Of a DNA stretch of 64,000 bases, positions 45,410 to 55,307 are shown in pieces. The stretch is taken from positions 496,001-560,000 of the forward strand of contig NZ_CP032678.1 of NCBI RefSeq assembly GCF_003627215.1. The letters are read 5' to 3'. The translations under genes were made by a program, and so were the position numbers. The DNA comes from Pseudomonas sp. Leaf58 (GTDB lineage Bacteria > Pseudomonadota > Gammaproteobacteria > Pseudomonadales > Pseudomonadaceae). How positions within the stretch are numbered: position 1 is the first letter of the stretch; the number at the start of each line of letters is the position of its first letter. The notes below the pieces were generated by a model. It was not told the origin of the DNA. It was given only the letters and a program-made list of their open reading frames with translations, and ran no database searches.

Positions 45410-46936
45410 CTATAGGCCAAGCCCAACCCCAAGGGAAAGCTCCAGCATCCGATCACCTACAATACTGAGCACCTCGGCGGGCAGGGTGGCCTTGGCCATG
45501 ATTTCAGCCGCGTGCCGATTGCCCGAAATCCGCCGCCAATGACCCTCGCCGAAGATCATCGCATCCACCATGTGTTGCGCCATCGGGGTATCGACGTCCA
45601 GATCGTGCTGGCGGCGCAGCTTGGAGTCACAGAGAATACCCAAGAGAGCATCAGCCAAGGGCGCTTTGAGCACCTCTGGAAGCGCGTCCAAGGGCTTTGG
45701 CCGCCAGATCAATGCAGAACCATCATCGACCACCACCTTGCTCTCAATCAGTCCTGCAAGCGCTCTGGCAGAGTACCCACCCTTGATGGCGCCTGGGAGC
45801 ACGTAATGCGCATTGGCGAACCATACCTTGAAGAGCATGACGCGAGCCCACTCGCGATAATCTTCGGAGATTTGATTGCCCGCCAGGAAGTTGAGGTGGG
45901 TGCGAAGGGGAGCGGGGTCGATGTCAGCGAAATCCGCCATCAGCCGAATGGGCAGGGTGCCCATGGCTACGTTGACCTTTGCCTGTTCATCCACATTGTT
46001 GAAATCCACCGGCATCTGGCAAGCCAGCCGAGTCAGCCACGCACTGCGCGCTGTGTCGCTGCCAAGGGTGTCAAGGTAATCTACCAATCGGCCATGGACT
46101 AACGACAGTGCTTCAAGGGAATAGATGTTGGAAAACATCAGCGCCTTGCCAATCTGATCCTTGGCGCCGTCCTGGTGTGTCGGGTTCAGAAACTGGGCCA
46201 GCAGTGCGTCGCTGCTGCCGGTGTACAGGTGGTTTTCCCGGTAATCGCGATAGCCACGCTCATGCCCGTCGCGCAAGCTGAACCCCAGGCCCAGGTGCAC
46301 CGCACTGCAGGTGATTTTCCGGTAATCGTTCGGCTCATGCTCGGCGGCGCAGTTCTGCAGGGCCTCGCGCTTGTATTTCACATGGAAGGTGAGTGCATTG
46401 ATTTCTGTGGGGTTGAGCGGGGCCATCCGAAACAGGCGATTGACCACCTCCTGCTGGGCAGAAGTCGTAGCGTCGAAAATCAGGTCGATATACAGGGGGA
46501 GGAGGCGACCATCCTCGGTAATGCCTCTGAACTCGGTGGTGGAGATCTCCGTGTGCGTCAGCGACATGCCCTGCAGGGCCTCCAGGCGCTCCACCCACTG
46601 ACCCAGGTGTTCGTACAAATGTATCACGTTGACCTCGATGCCCAGCCTGGAAGCCAGAATGGCAGTGGTCTTCACGCCAATGACTCCCACCTCGGTTTCG
46701 AGGATGTAGCTCGCCAGGACTGGATCGTCTGCCTGAATCTGCTGAAGCACAACGGACAGGGTGTTGCGGCAGTTAATATTCGGCGTGCGGTGATGATCCC
46801 GCATGAACTCAAAAAAGCCTCGATGTCTCAGGTCATCGACTGGCCCGGTCATTAGCTGGAATAACGGCTCAAGGGCCATGGAGGTGAGCAAGTGCTGCTG
46901 GAATAGCCTGTCGTAGTCGCTGCGGATGGGATTCAT
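45410..46936 (-). CDS. Family-C paralogue 3, ends LGVGLGL
   Basis: 508 residues from ATG 46936 (MNPIRSDYDRLF), chosen because it aligns with the starts of its two upstream paralogues (each has YD.LF). Shared features are GFFEFMRDHH near residue 55, then a DPVLASYILETEVGVIGVKT block. It ends LELSLGVGLGL, the tail with an altered acidic position. Last gene of a five-gene minus-strand operon led by an ATP-grasp gene. Confidence 0.8.
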   Translation of the reverse strand: MNPIRSDYDRLFQQHLLTSMALEPLFQLMTGPVDDLRHRGFFEFMRDHHRTPNINCRNTLSVVLQQIQADDPVLASYILETEVGVIGVKTTAILASRLGIEVNVIHLYEHLGQWVERLEALQGMSLTHTEISTTEFRGITEDGRLLPLYIDLIFDATTSAQQEVVNRLFRMAPLNPTEINALTFHVKYKREALQNCAAEHEPNDYRKITCSAVHLGLGFSLRDGHERGYRDYRENHLYTGSSDALLAQFLNPTHQDGAKDQIGKALMFSNIYSLEALSLVHGRLVDYLDTLGSDTARSAWLTRLACQMPVDFNNVDEQAKVNVAMGTLPIRLMADFADIDPAPLRTHLNFLAGNQISEDYREWARVMLFKVWFANAHYVLPGAIKGGYSARALAGLIESKVVVDDGSALIWRPKPLDALPEVLKAPLADALLGILCDSKLRRQHDLDVDTPMAQHMVDAMIFGEGHWRRISGNRHAAEIMAKATLPAEVLSIVGDRMLELSLGVGLGL

Positions 46937-46994
46937 GAATAAGCTCATCGAATTCTAGTTGCTTGGGTTGGGCCAACTTGGAGGAATGCCGTCA

Positions 46995-48506
46995 TCACAA
47001 CCCCAAGGCGTTGCTCAAACTCTGCTCCCGCATTTTTTCACCTACGACTTCGAGTATGCCGGGTGACAATGTCGCTTTAGTCATAAACGCTGATGCCTCA
47101 TCATGCTCACTGATTTGCCGCCAATGCCGGCGCGTCAGGATTCTGGCATCGACAATGCGCTGGGCAATGGGTTGCTCTGGTATGATTTTTTGCTCGGTGC
47201 AAAATTCGGAATCACATAGACATCCTACGATGACGTCAGCATACAGTCTGCGGATACTCTCTGGCAGCTTGGTTGGTGGCACAGGAGCCAACTCATAGTT
47301 GTTGCCCCTTGATCCAATAATACCCTGCTCAACCAGGGCGCGTACCTTTTCCTCAGGATATCGCCCCAGCATTCTGGATTTTTTCAAGCGCACCGGATCA
47401 GAGAAACAAACATCAAAGATCATCCTGCGCAGAGCTGACTGGAACTTAGGCAGAGGATCATCTTCATTGAGTTGCTTGATCAATGCCACGAAGGGGGTGG
47501 GATCACGCTCGGCGAACTGAACGATGATTCGCACCAGGAGCCCGCCTGTCTCAATATTGATGAGGAATTTTTCGTTATACCGAACATAATCCTTCCGCAG
47601 TCCGTTCGCCAGGGAGGTTAGCCAGGCTGAGCGTGCTGCGTCAGTCGTCCTGGAGTGAAAGAAGTCAAAGAGATGCCCATGCAGCATGGCCAACGCATGT
47701 CGTTCTTCAACGTCCGCAAACAACAACCCTCTTCCGAGATGTATCGCCGCATCTTCACACAACTCAGGAACCAGAAATTTTGCAACAATGTCATTGGTAT
47801 ATTTTTCATCGTTGAAATATCGCTGCATCTTTTCTGGATCAAGTCGACCTGATAACCCCAGGTGAATGGCACGCTCTGCCACTGCTTGCTTGTTATCACC
47901 GCCATATTGCAGGCGCAAGGCGTTAAGCGCGCCCTTGCCTGATTCCTTGCACAATATCAGGGCATCATAATCATGGGTATCCAAGCGGGTAATATCGAAC
48001 AGCCTCGTCACCAGCGCTTTTTCTGCAGATGTCCCCGCTTTGAAAATGATATCAAATACTAAGCGGGGTATACGCGCATTCCTTGATATTTCGTCTTGGC
48101 TTTCAATAGACGAAATGTTCTGCTCCTGCTGCTCCTTAACTTGCTCGGCTTCCAGGCGTTCAACCCAGGATTCTAGCCTGTTGAATATCGTTGAAAGTTC
48201 ATAATGAATGTCATGATCCTCAGCAAGCATGGCCACTGCTCTCAATCCGATTGTTGCAAATTCGTTTTCAACGATCGTGGTGGCCAGCGCTGGGTTGCCA
48301 ATGGCAATTTCGGCGATCACTCGCTTTAGAACGGGATAGGGGTCGCACATGTGTCGACCTCTATTCTCCCGCATGAAGCCAAAAAAGCCATGCTGTCGCA
48401 GTCCCTGGATAATCCAAGGCTCTGCGTTGAACCGAGGCCTTGCAATGACGTGCTCCACCATTCGATCGGTGAACAGGTGGTCATAGTCTGGGCGTTTTTC
48501 CATCAT
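46995..48506 (-). CDS. Family-C paralogue 2, ends NALGL
   Basis: 503 residues from ATG 48506 (MMEKRPDYDHLF). GFFGFMRENRG near residue 40, GNPALATTIVENEFATIGLRA, and a helical remainder. It ends EQSLSNALGL. It starts 13 bases after the upstream gene stop. Codons in the middle are more AT-rich than in neighbours (for example around 47600-48100), possibly reflecting different age or origin. Confidence 0.8.
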   Translation of the reverse strand: MMEKRPDYDHLFTDRMVEHVIARPRFNAEPWIIQGLRQHGFFGFMRENRGRHMCDPYPVLKRVIAEIAIGNPALATTIVENEFATIGLRAVAMLAEDHDIHYELSTIFNRLESWVERLEAEQVKEQQEQNISSIESQDEISRNARIPRLVFDIIFKAGTSAEKALVTRLFDITRLDTHDYDALILCKESGKGALNALRLQYGGDNKQAVAERAIHLGLSGRLDPEKMQRYFNDEKYTNDIVAKFLVPELCEDAAIHLGRGLLFADVEERHALAMLHGHLFDFFHSRTTDAARSAWLTSLANGLRKDYVRYNEKFLINIETGGLLVRIIVQFAERDPTPFVALIKQLNEDDPLPKFQSALRRMIFDVCFSDPVRLKKSRMLGRYPEEKVRALVEQGIIGSRGNNYELAPVPPTKLPESIRRLYADVIVGCLCDSEFCTEQKIIPEQPIAQRIVDARILTRRHWRQISEHDEASAFMTKATLSPGILEVVGEKMREQSLSNALGL

Positions 48507-48519
48507 GTCGATCTGCCGC

Positions 48520-50118
48520 TCAAAGTGATAGGTCGGTTTCGAGCTTGCGGGCCATCAGGGACTCCGAGGCTTCGAGAAGCTTCCGTGGAATAGTGACCCT
48601 GAGCAAGGATTTTGCTGCCAAATCATCGCTCGCAATGCGCAGTATGTGATTAGGGGTCAGCACGTCCAGATCGATCATCTCCTGAAGCACCTTTGTGGTC
48701 ATGTTGTTGCCGCTGCGGAATCGGGCGCAGATGATACCGCAGACAATGTCACCCATAGGTTTAGCCAGCGACCGGGGTAATACCGATTTATCGAGGCGTG
48801 GACAGCACCAGCGAACGTCTCCCTCTGGGTTCAGGTCATCGCTGATAACCTGCTGCAGCCCATGCTCTTGCAGCCGCTCAAAATAGCCAGGGCTCACCGC
48901 ACCAAGCAAATCTTTCTCCACTGCGGTTTCACCGACATTGAAGATCCCAAGCTTCAGCACTCGCATCAATGCTTTGCGGTCATAAGTTTGCTCGTCTTCA
49001 GGGGTGTTGACTGCATTCGCCAGCTCGTTGAGGCCAGCAGGCGATCCTTCGAGGGCGGATTGGGCAATGCACCGAACCACAGAGCGACACGCTTCTATGT
49101 TGAAGTCGCTGTCCCAGGTGTCAGCCATGACTTCTTGCATGAAGGGGCTCATCTCTTCGGCACCTGGTGGCTTGACCAAAAACTTGAGCAGGCCGTGTGC
49201 CAGGCCGCTGCAGAACTGATCCCGCTCCTCTGCGCCAAGGTTGGCCAGGTGGGTTAACAGCGAGAGTTCGAAGGCAATGCGCCTTGCAAAATTGCTATTC
49301 ACAAAGGGGTGGACGTACCACGCCAGGCATTCCCCTGGATCGAAAGAATCGATTCGCTCGAAGCACAGCAACTTGACCAGCTTGGGGCATTTGACCAGCG
49401 AGCCCATGTCGGCGGCTTCGAATTTCTCAAGATCCAGGACGTCTTTCATGGCCATCGCGATCAATTGATTCGGCGCATCGGTCTCCTGCGACCCGGTCGT
49501 TGATAATGACCAGGTTTTTTCGATCGCGGGACGGTAGCTTTTATGCAGCCTCAGCGCCAGAACATCGGCGGGAAGCAGAGGGGCTTGGACAAAGTAACTC
49601 TTCAGTGCAGCCTTTTGAACGGGTGTATTAGCACCCAGTGCAAAATCCATCATCAAGGTGACATAACGGCTAGGGCCCACCTTGAGGCCATATGTGCGCT
49701 CCATCTCCAGTACTCGACTGCGGTCAGGATCTGGCCCACTGTCCATGCGGCGAAGCCGCGCTGTCCAGGCAGGCAACTGCTTGTAAACCTGCTCAAAATC
49801 TAGCCCGACGTTGTTTTCCGCCGCGACACGCAGGGTGGTCTTGAGTCCTACGTTGGGGATTTGCTCGGTCAAGATTTGCTTGCAAAGTTCAGGCTCCGTC
49901 AGGTTGAGTCGCCCAATTACGTTTTCAAATGCCCGCAGGTTGAGAGTGTCGACAAGCCCTTTCCCGTGACGCAGCGCATAGAAGAAAGGCCAGCTCGTGG
50001 GCGCTGAAACGTAGGCCCTTACAACACTTGGCCCCGAAGTATTCATCGCCAGCCTTTCTTCCTTGAACAAGCTGTCATAGCCGGGGTTTTCTAATGCGGT
50101 GTACTGCCCATAGCTCAT
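48520..50118 (-). CDS. Family-C paralogue 1, ends TDLSL
   Basis: 532 residues from ATG 50118, overlapping the upstream stop by 4 bases. Starts with NPGYDSLFKEERL and keeps the paralogue pattern (FFYALRHGKG; TEPELCKQILTEQIPNVGLKT). It ends RKLETDLSL, where S replaces G. Helical. Function unknown. Confidence 0.8.
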   Translation of the reverse strand: MSYGQYTALENPGYDSLFKEERLAMNTSGPSVVRAYVSAPTSWPFFYALRHGKGLVDTLNLRAFENVIGRLNLTEPELCKQILTEQIPNVGLKTTLRVAAENNVGLDFEQVYKQLPAWTARLRRMDSGPDPDRSRVLEMERTYGLKVGPSRYVTLMMDFALGANTPVQKAALKSYFVQAPLLPADVLALRLHKSYRPAIEKTWSLSTTGSQETDAPNQLIAMAMKDVLDLEKFEAADMGSLVKCPKLVKLLCFERIDSFDPGECLAWYVHPFVNSNFARRIAFELSLLTHLANLGAEERDQFCSGLAHGLLKFLVKPPGAEEMSPFMQEVMADTWDSDFNIEACRSVVRCIAQSALEGSPAGLNELANAVNTPEDEQTYDRKALMRVLKLGIFNVGETAVEKDLLGAVSPGYFERLQEHGLQQVISDDLNPEGDVRWCCPRLDKSVLPRSLAKPMGDIVCGIICARFRSGNNMTTKVLQEMIDLDVLTPNHILRIASDDLAAKSLLRVTIPRKLLEASESLMARKLETDLSL

Positions 50119-51674
50119 AGCCCAAGATCCTCCGACAGGGCATCGGCCATAATGCTTTCATTTTCCCAACTGATGGTGCGCATCAGTTTTCGAGGATCCT
50201 TTTCAGGGCAGACGGGATTTATGGCCAATTTCTCGCAGAGCCGCAGGGCATATTGCTCGTCCACGTCTTTCAGACTTTCCAGGTACAGTTTGGCCTTGTC
50301 AAAGCTGCTGGCGTGCTCAACCAGGAGAAGGCTGTAGTCAATGGTTGCCTGCCTTGCCTGCGTGAAGTCGGAAGTCAAGCTCTTCGCGCTGTCCAAATAA
50401 GCTTCGTCGGCATGTATATCCGGCACGCTACACTCACTGATATCTCTGAAATAGTCCGCGACTGCGTAAGGCCTGCGTCCGGAAGCTTCGAGGTAGTAGG
50501 GTAGGCGGTTTTCGAATAACAGCAAAGCTGCCTTTCCATGTTGCCCCGCAAACAAGGCATCAAACTTGTCGTTTTCCAGGCACATGATGTGCAGGATCGC
50601 GCCTCTTTCTGCAATGCTCGGTTTGTCCAGCATCAGATCGACCATGTCCAGTTCTGCCGCCCGATCCCGGATCTTCACGTACTCAGGATCCTCCTGGTAG
50701 GCCTGCTTGCTTTCCAGCAGCCTGGGCAGTGTGTGGCACATGAATTCTTCATTCATCGAATCGTTGTTGATCATGGTGAAGAAGGTTGTCGTGGGCAGAA
50801 TCTCTATCGGAATATGCGGGGCAATGGTATTGACTTCATAGGGATTATAGGTGTCGCGGAAGCTTCGGCTGAATCGACCACCCTGAATCGCCTTGTCCAA
50901 CAGGAACATCGGGCTCTTACGGCAATCGCTGGCGATGATTTTCAAGAGGCCTACAGTCTTCACGGTCGTGTATTCAGCCACCGCAGCCTGCAGCACGGAA
51001 GGCATCTTGTCATCCGTGAGGTGCAGGTGATCAAGGCTTTTGAGCGTGGGCCACACCTCGTGCTTGAACGCCTGGTAAGTCGCCCCGGCGCCGCCTCTGC
51101 ACCCCAGGTAGCGCCCGATCATGGCCATCAGGAACTCATTGCCCACCAGCTTCGTCATGCGGCAAGTTTCAATGGCAGCCTCGACAAAGGGCAGGAAGAG
51201 TTCGCGTTTGAGCTGGCTGACGTCGCTAACCAGCCTCAGGAAATCCTTGATCTCGAAAGCATCCAGGGCAGGGCGGTAACCTGCTTCAAAGAGTGCTTCC
51301 AGTTTTTTTGGCAGGTTCTCCTTGATGCAATTTTGAGCAAATGGCATCAGCAAATCGCAATTGTCCGTCATGTCGATGCAGGCACGCATCAGCCCAAGCC
51401 TCAGGAGGGCATTGGGTACCGACAGCATAAACTCCGAGAGCATCAGGTCATAATTGCTCCATTCGCTGGCCCACTGGGCCAGCACTTTGGGATCGTTGAT
51501 CCCCAGGCCCTTGTTGAAGGTCAACTGGGCGTCATCCAGGGCTGCCTGCAAAATCCTGTCGACTGCTGGCTGGGTGCCCTTGTCAAGGGCCTGCTTGTAG
51601 GCCGCCAAGTGCGTCTTGCAAGTACCCCGCGCCTGCTTGAGCAGCGCCTCCAGGGAAAGCTCCATGTGTATCAT
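50115..51674 (-). CDS. Orphan helical protein with DLGL tail, in ATP-grasp operon
   Basis: 519 residues from ATG 51674 (or ATG 51665). Directly after the ATP-grasp gene, starting 2 bases past its stop. Helical; not obviously in the family-C trio but of similar length. It ends ADALSEDLGL. Operon position makes it a candidate partner of the ATP-grasp enzyme. Confidence 0.78.
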   Translation of the reverse strand: MIHMELSLEALLKQARGTCKTHLAAYKQALDKGTQPAVDRILQAALDDAQLTFNKGLGINDPKVLAQWASEWSNYDLMLSEFMLSVPNALLRLGLMRACIDMTDNCDLLMPFAQNCIKENLPKKLEALFEAGYRPALDAFEIKDFLRLVSDVSQLKRELFLPFVEAAIETCRMTKLVGNEFLMAMIGRYLGCRGGAGATYQAFKHEVWPTLKSLDHLHLTDDKMPSVLQAAVAEYTTVKTVGLLKIIASDCRKSPMFLLDKAIQGGRFSRSFRDTYNPYEVNTIAPHIPIEILPTTTFFTMINNDSMNEEFMCHTLPRLLESKQAYQEDPEYVKIRDRAAELDMVDLMLDKPSIAERGAILHIMCLENDKFDALFAGQHGKAALLLFENRLPYYLEASGRRPYAVADYFRDISECSVPDIHADEAYLDSAKSLTSDFTQARQATIDYSLLLVEHASSFDKAKLYLESLKDVDEQYALRLCEKLAINPVCPEKDPRKLMRTISWENESIMADALSEDLGL

Positions 51675-51676
51675 CG

Positions 51677-52951
51677 TTAGCCCAACTTGAAGTAGTCTGC
51701 TGCAGGTTGATCATCCTCCCTGAGCGACTCCTTGTCGACCAGGGCATTTTTGAAGCGCTGCACCAGGGCAGTATCCGAAGCATGATTGAGCTCTGGTTCC
51801 GGGCGATCTATGCCACTGAGGCCCCAGGGCAGAGCAGGCTCCCCAAAGTCGACAACCACGTCATCCGTTTCAGGCATGTGGGTCTCAGCCTTCGCTGGAA
51901 CCGCAACACGCGGGTCACAGAGTACCGATCGGTCAACCCCAGCAAAGCGCTCCAGATCGCAATACAGCAGGCCTGGATCATTGTCGACGTAGCGACCTGC
52001 ATAGGCAAGGCCATTGAGCTCAACCAGTGCTGGGCCCTGGTCGGTCAGGCAGAAGTCGGCGACGTAGGCGGGCGCCACATGTCGATGCTGCTCGGCAAAT
52101 GCATGAGCAAATTGACGGACTTCATCGGGCACCGGGCTGTGATCATAGTCCCGGTATGCCGACATGCTCGACACTTCACCATTCACGATGAAAGCCCGGT
52201 ACTCGCCGCGATGGTCGGGCTCGCGCAGAATGTTCATGACCGATGAGATGATTACCCCTTCGCTCAGGTCAATCACCTTGAAGTGACCCTTGACCGGCCC
52301 TCGGTAAGGGCAGTCGTAATCAGGGTACTTGTGCAGCGCCACCACTTGCTCTGCCGGTAACTTGTTCACCTGGCCAGCAAGGGAAGGGAAGTCCCTGGTG
52401 ATAACACCTGCTGGCTTGATCAGTCCGTTCAGCTCCAGCGATGATCCCACCACGTGGTGCAAAACAGACTTCTTGACACTTTTCAGAAACAGCGGGGTGA
52501 CCAGGTCTCCGGAATGAAAGCTTGCGGAAAACAAGGCCTGGCTCATTTGAATGACCTGGCGCTTGAGGAAGAATTCGGGGGAGACAATATGATTCGGCCA
52601 CTGTTCCACCTGCCGCTCATGACCATTGGACACCAATAAAGGGAATACGCGCAGCTTGTCAGGCAATGACGCATCACCGTAGAGGCGCAACACCAGTGGT
52701 GTCGACGGATCCAGCGCCGCTAGCTCGCAGTTGGTGTCCAGAATGGGCTCATCCACCTCATCCCCGAGGAACGACGGCTCCGCCACGACTACATAGGGAA
52801 TCTTCAGGGCCCGGCACGCCAGGATTTCCTGAGCCCGTTCGCGACGAATGCAGTAGTCCAGGTCTTCGTTGCGAAATTCGTTGTACCACGTAGCAATACC
52901 CAGACTTTGGGCTAGGTCTTCACGGGAAGATTCACTGAACACGACGAGCAT
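51677..52951 (-). CDS. ATP-grasp protein (R2K-type)
   Basis: 424 residues from ATG 52951, AGGG about 8 nt upstream. An N-terminal region of about 150 residues is followed by an ATP-grasp core: KPAGVITRDFP, FKVIDLSEGVIISSVM, then EYRAFIVNGEVSSMSAYRDYDH and YVADFCLTDQGPALVELNGLAYAG (Mg-binding Asp/Glu/Asn). The REYRxFV-type strand and vDxxLTDxG..lvElN end match R2K-type ATP-grasps, which are predicted to ligate amino acids or peptides. It heads an operon of four tailed proteins. Its own end is YFKLG, not the full tail. The proposal that it modifies the tails is speculative. Confidence 0.75.
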   Translation of the reverse strand: MLVVFSESSREDLAQSLGIATWYNEFRNEDLDYCIRRERAQEILACRALKIPYVVVAEPSFLGDEVDEPILDTNCELAALDPSTPLVLRLYGDASLPDKLRVFPLLVSNGHERQVEQWPNHIVSPEFFLKRQVIQMSQALFSASFHSGDLVTPLFLKSVKKSVLHHVVGSSLELNGLIKPAGVITRDFPSLAGQVNKLPAEQVVALHKYPDYDCPYRGPVKGHFKVIDLSEGVIISSVMNILREPDHRGEYRAFIVNGEVSSMSAYRDYDHSPVPDEVRQFAHAFAEQHRHVAPAYVADFCLTDQGPALVELNGLAYAGRYVDNDPGLLYCDLERFAGVDRSVLCDPRVAVPAKAETHMPETDDVVVDFGEPALPWGLSGIDRPEPELNHASDTALVQRFKNALVDKESLREDDQPAADYFKLG

Positions 52952-53007
52952 GAGGCAACCCTTTTATTCTTGTTATATTGGCATTATGGCATTGGAGCAG
53001 CAGGGCT

Positions 53008-53946
53008 TTACAGCCCAAGGTCAGTTTCCAGGCATTCGCTTCTGACGCTGGCTTTGGCATGTTCAATCAATCGCACCGGATCGATGGAAAGGGCCCTCGC
53101 GAGGGTGTTCAAGCCCTTCGCCGATTTGATATGCGGGGCGTAATCTGAGGCCAAGAGGATGCCCTTGGCATGTAGATCAGCGAGTGCTGCCCGCAACTGC
53201 CAGTCCCCAAGCTGCCTACCGGCGTCAGGATTATCGGGCTGGTCAGTCACGCGGGCCATGAGGGCGCCCAGCATTGGCAATATCAGCGTGCGCATCGCTT
53301 GCGCCTGCTCAGATGTAGAGAGATAGGCCAGCAAGGTCAGGGCTGATCCTCGGCTTTGCAGATCTTTGAGGGTGGTGCGCCGCGCCAATCGGCGCAGAAT
53401 CTGTTCATGGACTTGCTGGCGCAGCTTGACTGGCAAATGCCCATACAGCACCTTCGCGCCTTCGACACGTGGCCTGGACAAGGACGTGCGGCTCATCTCG
53501 TCCCCATACAAGCTGAGGACATGCTCCGGAGTCAGCAGGCGTGCCCGCAACGGCGCCATTTTTCGATGCTTGAATAGGGTGTCTATCAGATCAAATCGCC
53601 AGGAAAAGAGGTGATTCCTGACGAAGACGCTAAAGCCGGAGCTTTGCCCCTGCGCCACATCCAGCAGGGCGCGAATGGAGTAGGGCTGGCGGCTCATATA
53701 CGGCGCACAAGCCAGTAACACACCGCACAACTCCACATTGCGCTCGCGTAGCGGGTCATTTTTCAAGTGGGTGCGCGCAAAAGGCTGAGCATCCCCGGCA
53801 TTGAGGTAAAGGCCTTGGGCGAATGCCCGGTGCACCAGGTTCCCATTGATGTCGAACAGCCCGGTGATTTCAGTATCGGCGAGGTGGTACAGGGTGGCAT
53901 TGGTGTACCGCGCCAAGGATGCTTTCACTGGCTCAGGCTCGAACAT
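53008..53946 (-). CDS. Orphan protein with DLGL tail
   Basis: 312 residues from ATG 53946 (MFEPEPVKASL). Helical; it ends SECLETDLGL. The start overlaps the upstream gene by 22 bases, which suggests coupling. The start at 53967 has no better ribosome site. Confidence 0.75.
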   Translation of the reverse strand: MFEPEPVKASLARYTNATLYHLADTEITGLFDINGNLVHRAFAQGLYLNAGDAQPFARTHLKNDPLRERNVELCGVLLACAPYMSRQPYSIRALLDVAQGQSSGFSVFVRNHLFSWRFDLIDTLFKHRKMAPLRARLLTPEHVLSLYGDEMSRTSLSRPRVEGAKVLYGHLPVKLRQQVHEQILRRLARRTTLKDLQSRGSALTLLAYLSTSEQAQAMRTLILPMLGALMARVTDQPDNPDAGRQLGDWQLRAALADLHAKGILLASDYAPHIKSAKGLNTLARALSIDPVRLIEHAKASVRSECLETDLGL

Positions 53947-54641
53947 GACAGGAACGCGGCAACGCACATCAATGTGAGCAGGGATGCATTGCGCTCCATC
54001 GCACAGGACTCGTCAATTTGTGCAAGGCTTTCGAACGCGGCTGTCGTCTGGAATGTCTGGTCGATGCGCTTGCCTGATGACAGGTTCTTGCCCAATGCAG
54101 GAAAACGGTTGTTGATACTCTTGAGCATCAAGGTGATCCAGGCATCCAGCGTCGGCTGATCTTCACTCAAGATGCAAGCAATGCGCTCCAGTGCGATATT
54201 GCGCTCATCAATACCGCCACCCAGAGACCCCATCATGCAGGGGACGCAGGCTGCCGAACTGAAGATGAGGGCGATCTGGTCTGGGTTGTAGCGCTTACGC
54301 AGTGATTCGCCAATAACAGGGTCGTACGCCAAATGATCACTGAACAGAATGCGACTCATCAGGAAGGAGAGCATTGAGCGCTCCTTCCCACCCATATGGT
54401 CGGTTGCCAGAATCGAAAGCCAATCGAATCGCTCGTCGAGAATCAGCGTTTTGAATTGCAGGTAAGACAAGCCATCTGGCCAGAAATAGGCGCGTAGCAT
54501 GCTTTCTGCGATCCGAGGCTGAACTTGACCATCTTCTCGCCGCTGAGCGATCTCTTGCAGCAGAACGGTTCGCCAGTCGCAACCATGTTCTTGGGAAAAA
54601 AAGCCGGTTTCATCCAGCGCAGGTTCGATCGACGATGACAT
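53925..54641 (-). CDS. Orphan protein
   Basis: 238 residues from ATG 54641 (MSSSIEPALDETGFF); weak ribosome site. Helical and Ser/Cys-rich at the end (CVAAFLSCSSLSQ). No tail; it may be a tail-lost relative of its neighbours. Downstream of a triple-repeat element at 54661 that could control it. Confidence 0.65.
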   Translation of the reverse strand: MSSSIEPALDETGFFSQEHGCDWRTVLLQEIAQRREDGQVQPRIAESMLRAYFWPDGLSYLQFKTLILDERFDWLSILATDHMGGKERSMLSFLMSRILFSDHLAYDPVIGESLRKRYNPDQIALIFSSAACVPCMMGSLGGGIDERNIALERIACILSEDQPTLDAWITLMLKSINNRFPALGKNLSSGKRIDQTFQTTAAFESLAQIDESCAMERNASLLTLMCVAAFLSCSSLSQ

Positions 54642-54660
54642 GAGTTGCACCAAGCATTGA

Positions 54661-54705
54661 TGAGCCGAATAGCGACAATATTCGGCTCACGGAATGAGCC
54701 GAATA
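54661..54705. repeat. Three copies of TGAGCCGAATA, direct-inverted-direct
   Basis: TGAGCCGAATA at 54661-54671 and 54695-54705, and its reverse complement at 54679-54689, all perfect. The middle copy can pair with either flank, giving two mutually exclusive 11-bp hairpins. Position: 19 bases upstream of the 54641 start and downstream of the DHFR gene. Confidence 0.8.
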
Positions 54706-54759
54706 CAGTGGGCGGCGCCGGCTGGATGGAAAGCTGCGGGCGCCTGGGCTTCCTTTGCG

Positions 54760-55287
54760 TTAAGCTGGCACCGAAATGTCTTCGACACCGTAGAAATCTG
54801 ATCCCGTTCGCTGCCAGTAGCTGACGGTGAAACTGCCCTTGTCGCTAAACCCCTTCATTTCGTACAGTGCATGCAGATCGACGAAAAAGGTTTTCGGCAG
54901 CACAGTGTCGACGTCACCCGAGAAATCGATTTCACTGATCAGCGCTGCATCCGCAATTGGCAGGGCTTCCATCCACAGACCTACACCGCCAATGACAAAC
55001 GCTTCGGGCACACCCTGCACCATGTCGATGGCTGCCTGCAGCGACGGTGCAATTTCGGCACCAGGGATGTACTTGAGCTGGGAGCTGACGATGATGTTAC
55101 GCCGCCCTGGCAGCACACGCCCCATGGAGACGAGTGTGTTGCGGCCATAAATCACAGGGTGGCTGTACGTGGCGTTCTTGAAATTTTCCAGCTCTTCCGG
55201 GTTCTTCCAGGGAAGGGCGCCGTTATCTCCGACCTCACCATTCTTACCAGTGACCAGGATGAGGTTGATTTTGGTGCGGGCAGTCAT
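54760..55287 (-). CDS. folA: Dihydrofolate reductase
   Basis: 175 residues from ATG 55287, GGAG 6 nt upstream. DHFR motifs: GEVGDNGALPWKNPEELENFK (active-site region, acidic residue in NPEELE), VIYGRNTLVSMGRVLPGRRN and VIGGVGLW (NADPH-binding). It reduces dihydrofolate for thymidylate synthesis; many phages and plasmids carry their own. Whether it gives trimethoprim resistance cannot be read from sequence. It starts 20 bases after the 55308 gene stop, on the same transcript. Confidence 0.9.
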   Translation of the reverse strand: MTARTKINLILVTGKNGEVGDNGALPWKNPEELENFKNATYSHPVIYGRNTLVSMGRVLPGRRNIIVSSQLKYIPGAEIAPSLQAAIDMVQGVPEAFVIGGVGLWMEALPIADAALISEIDFSGDVDTVLPKTFFVDLHALYEMKGFSDKGSFTVSYWQRTGSDFYGVEDISVPA

Positions 55288-55307
55288 CGTGAGCTCCAAA
55301 GCGAAAA

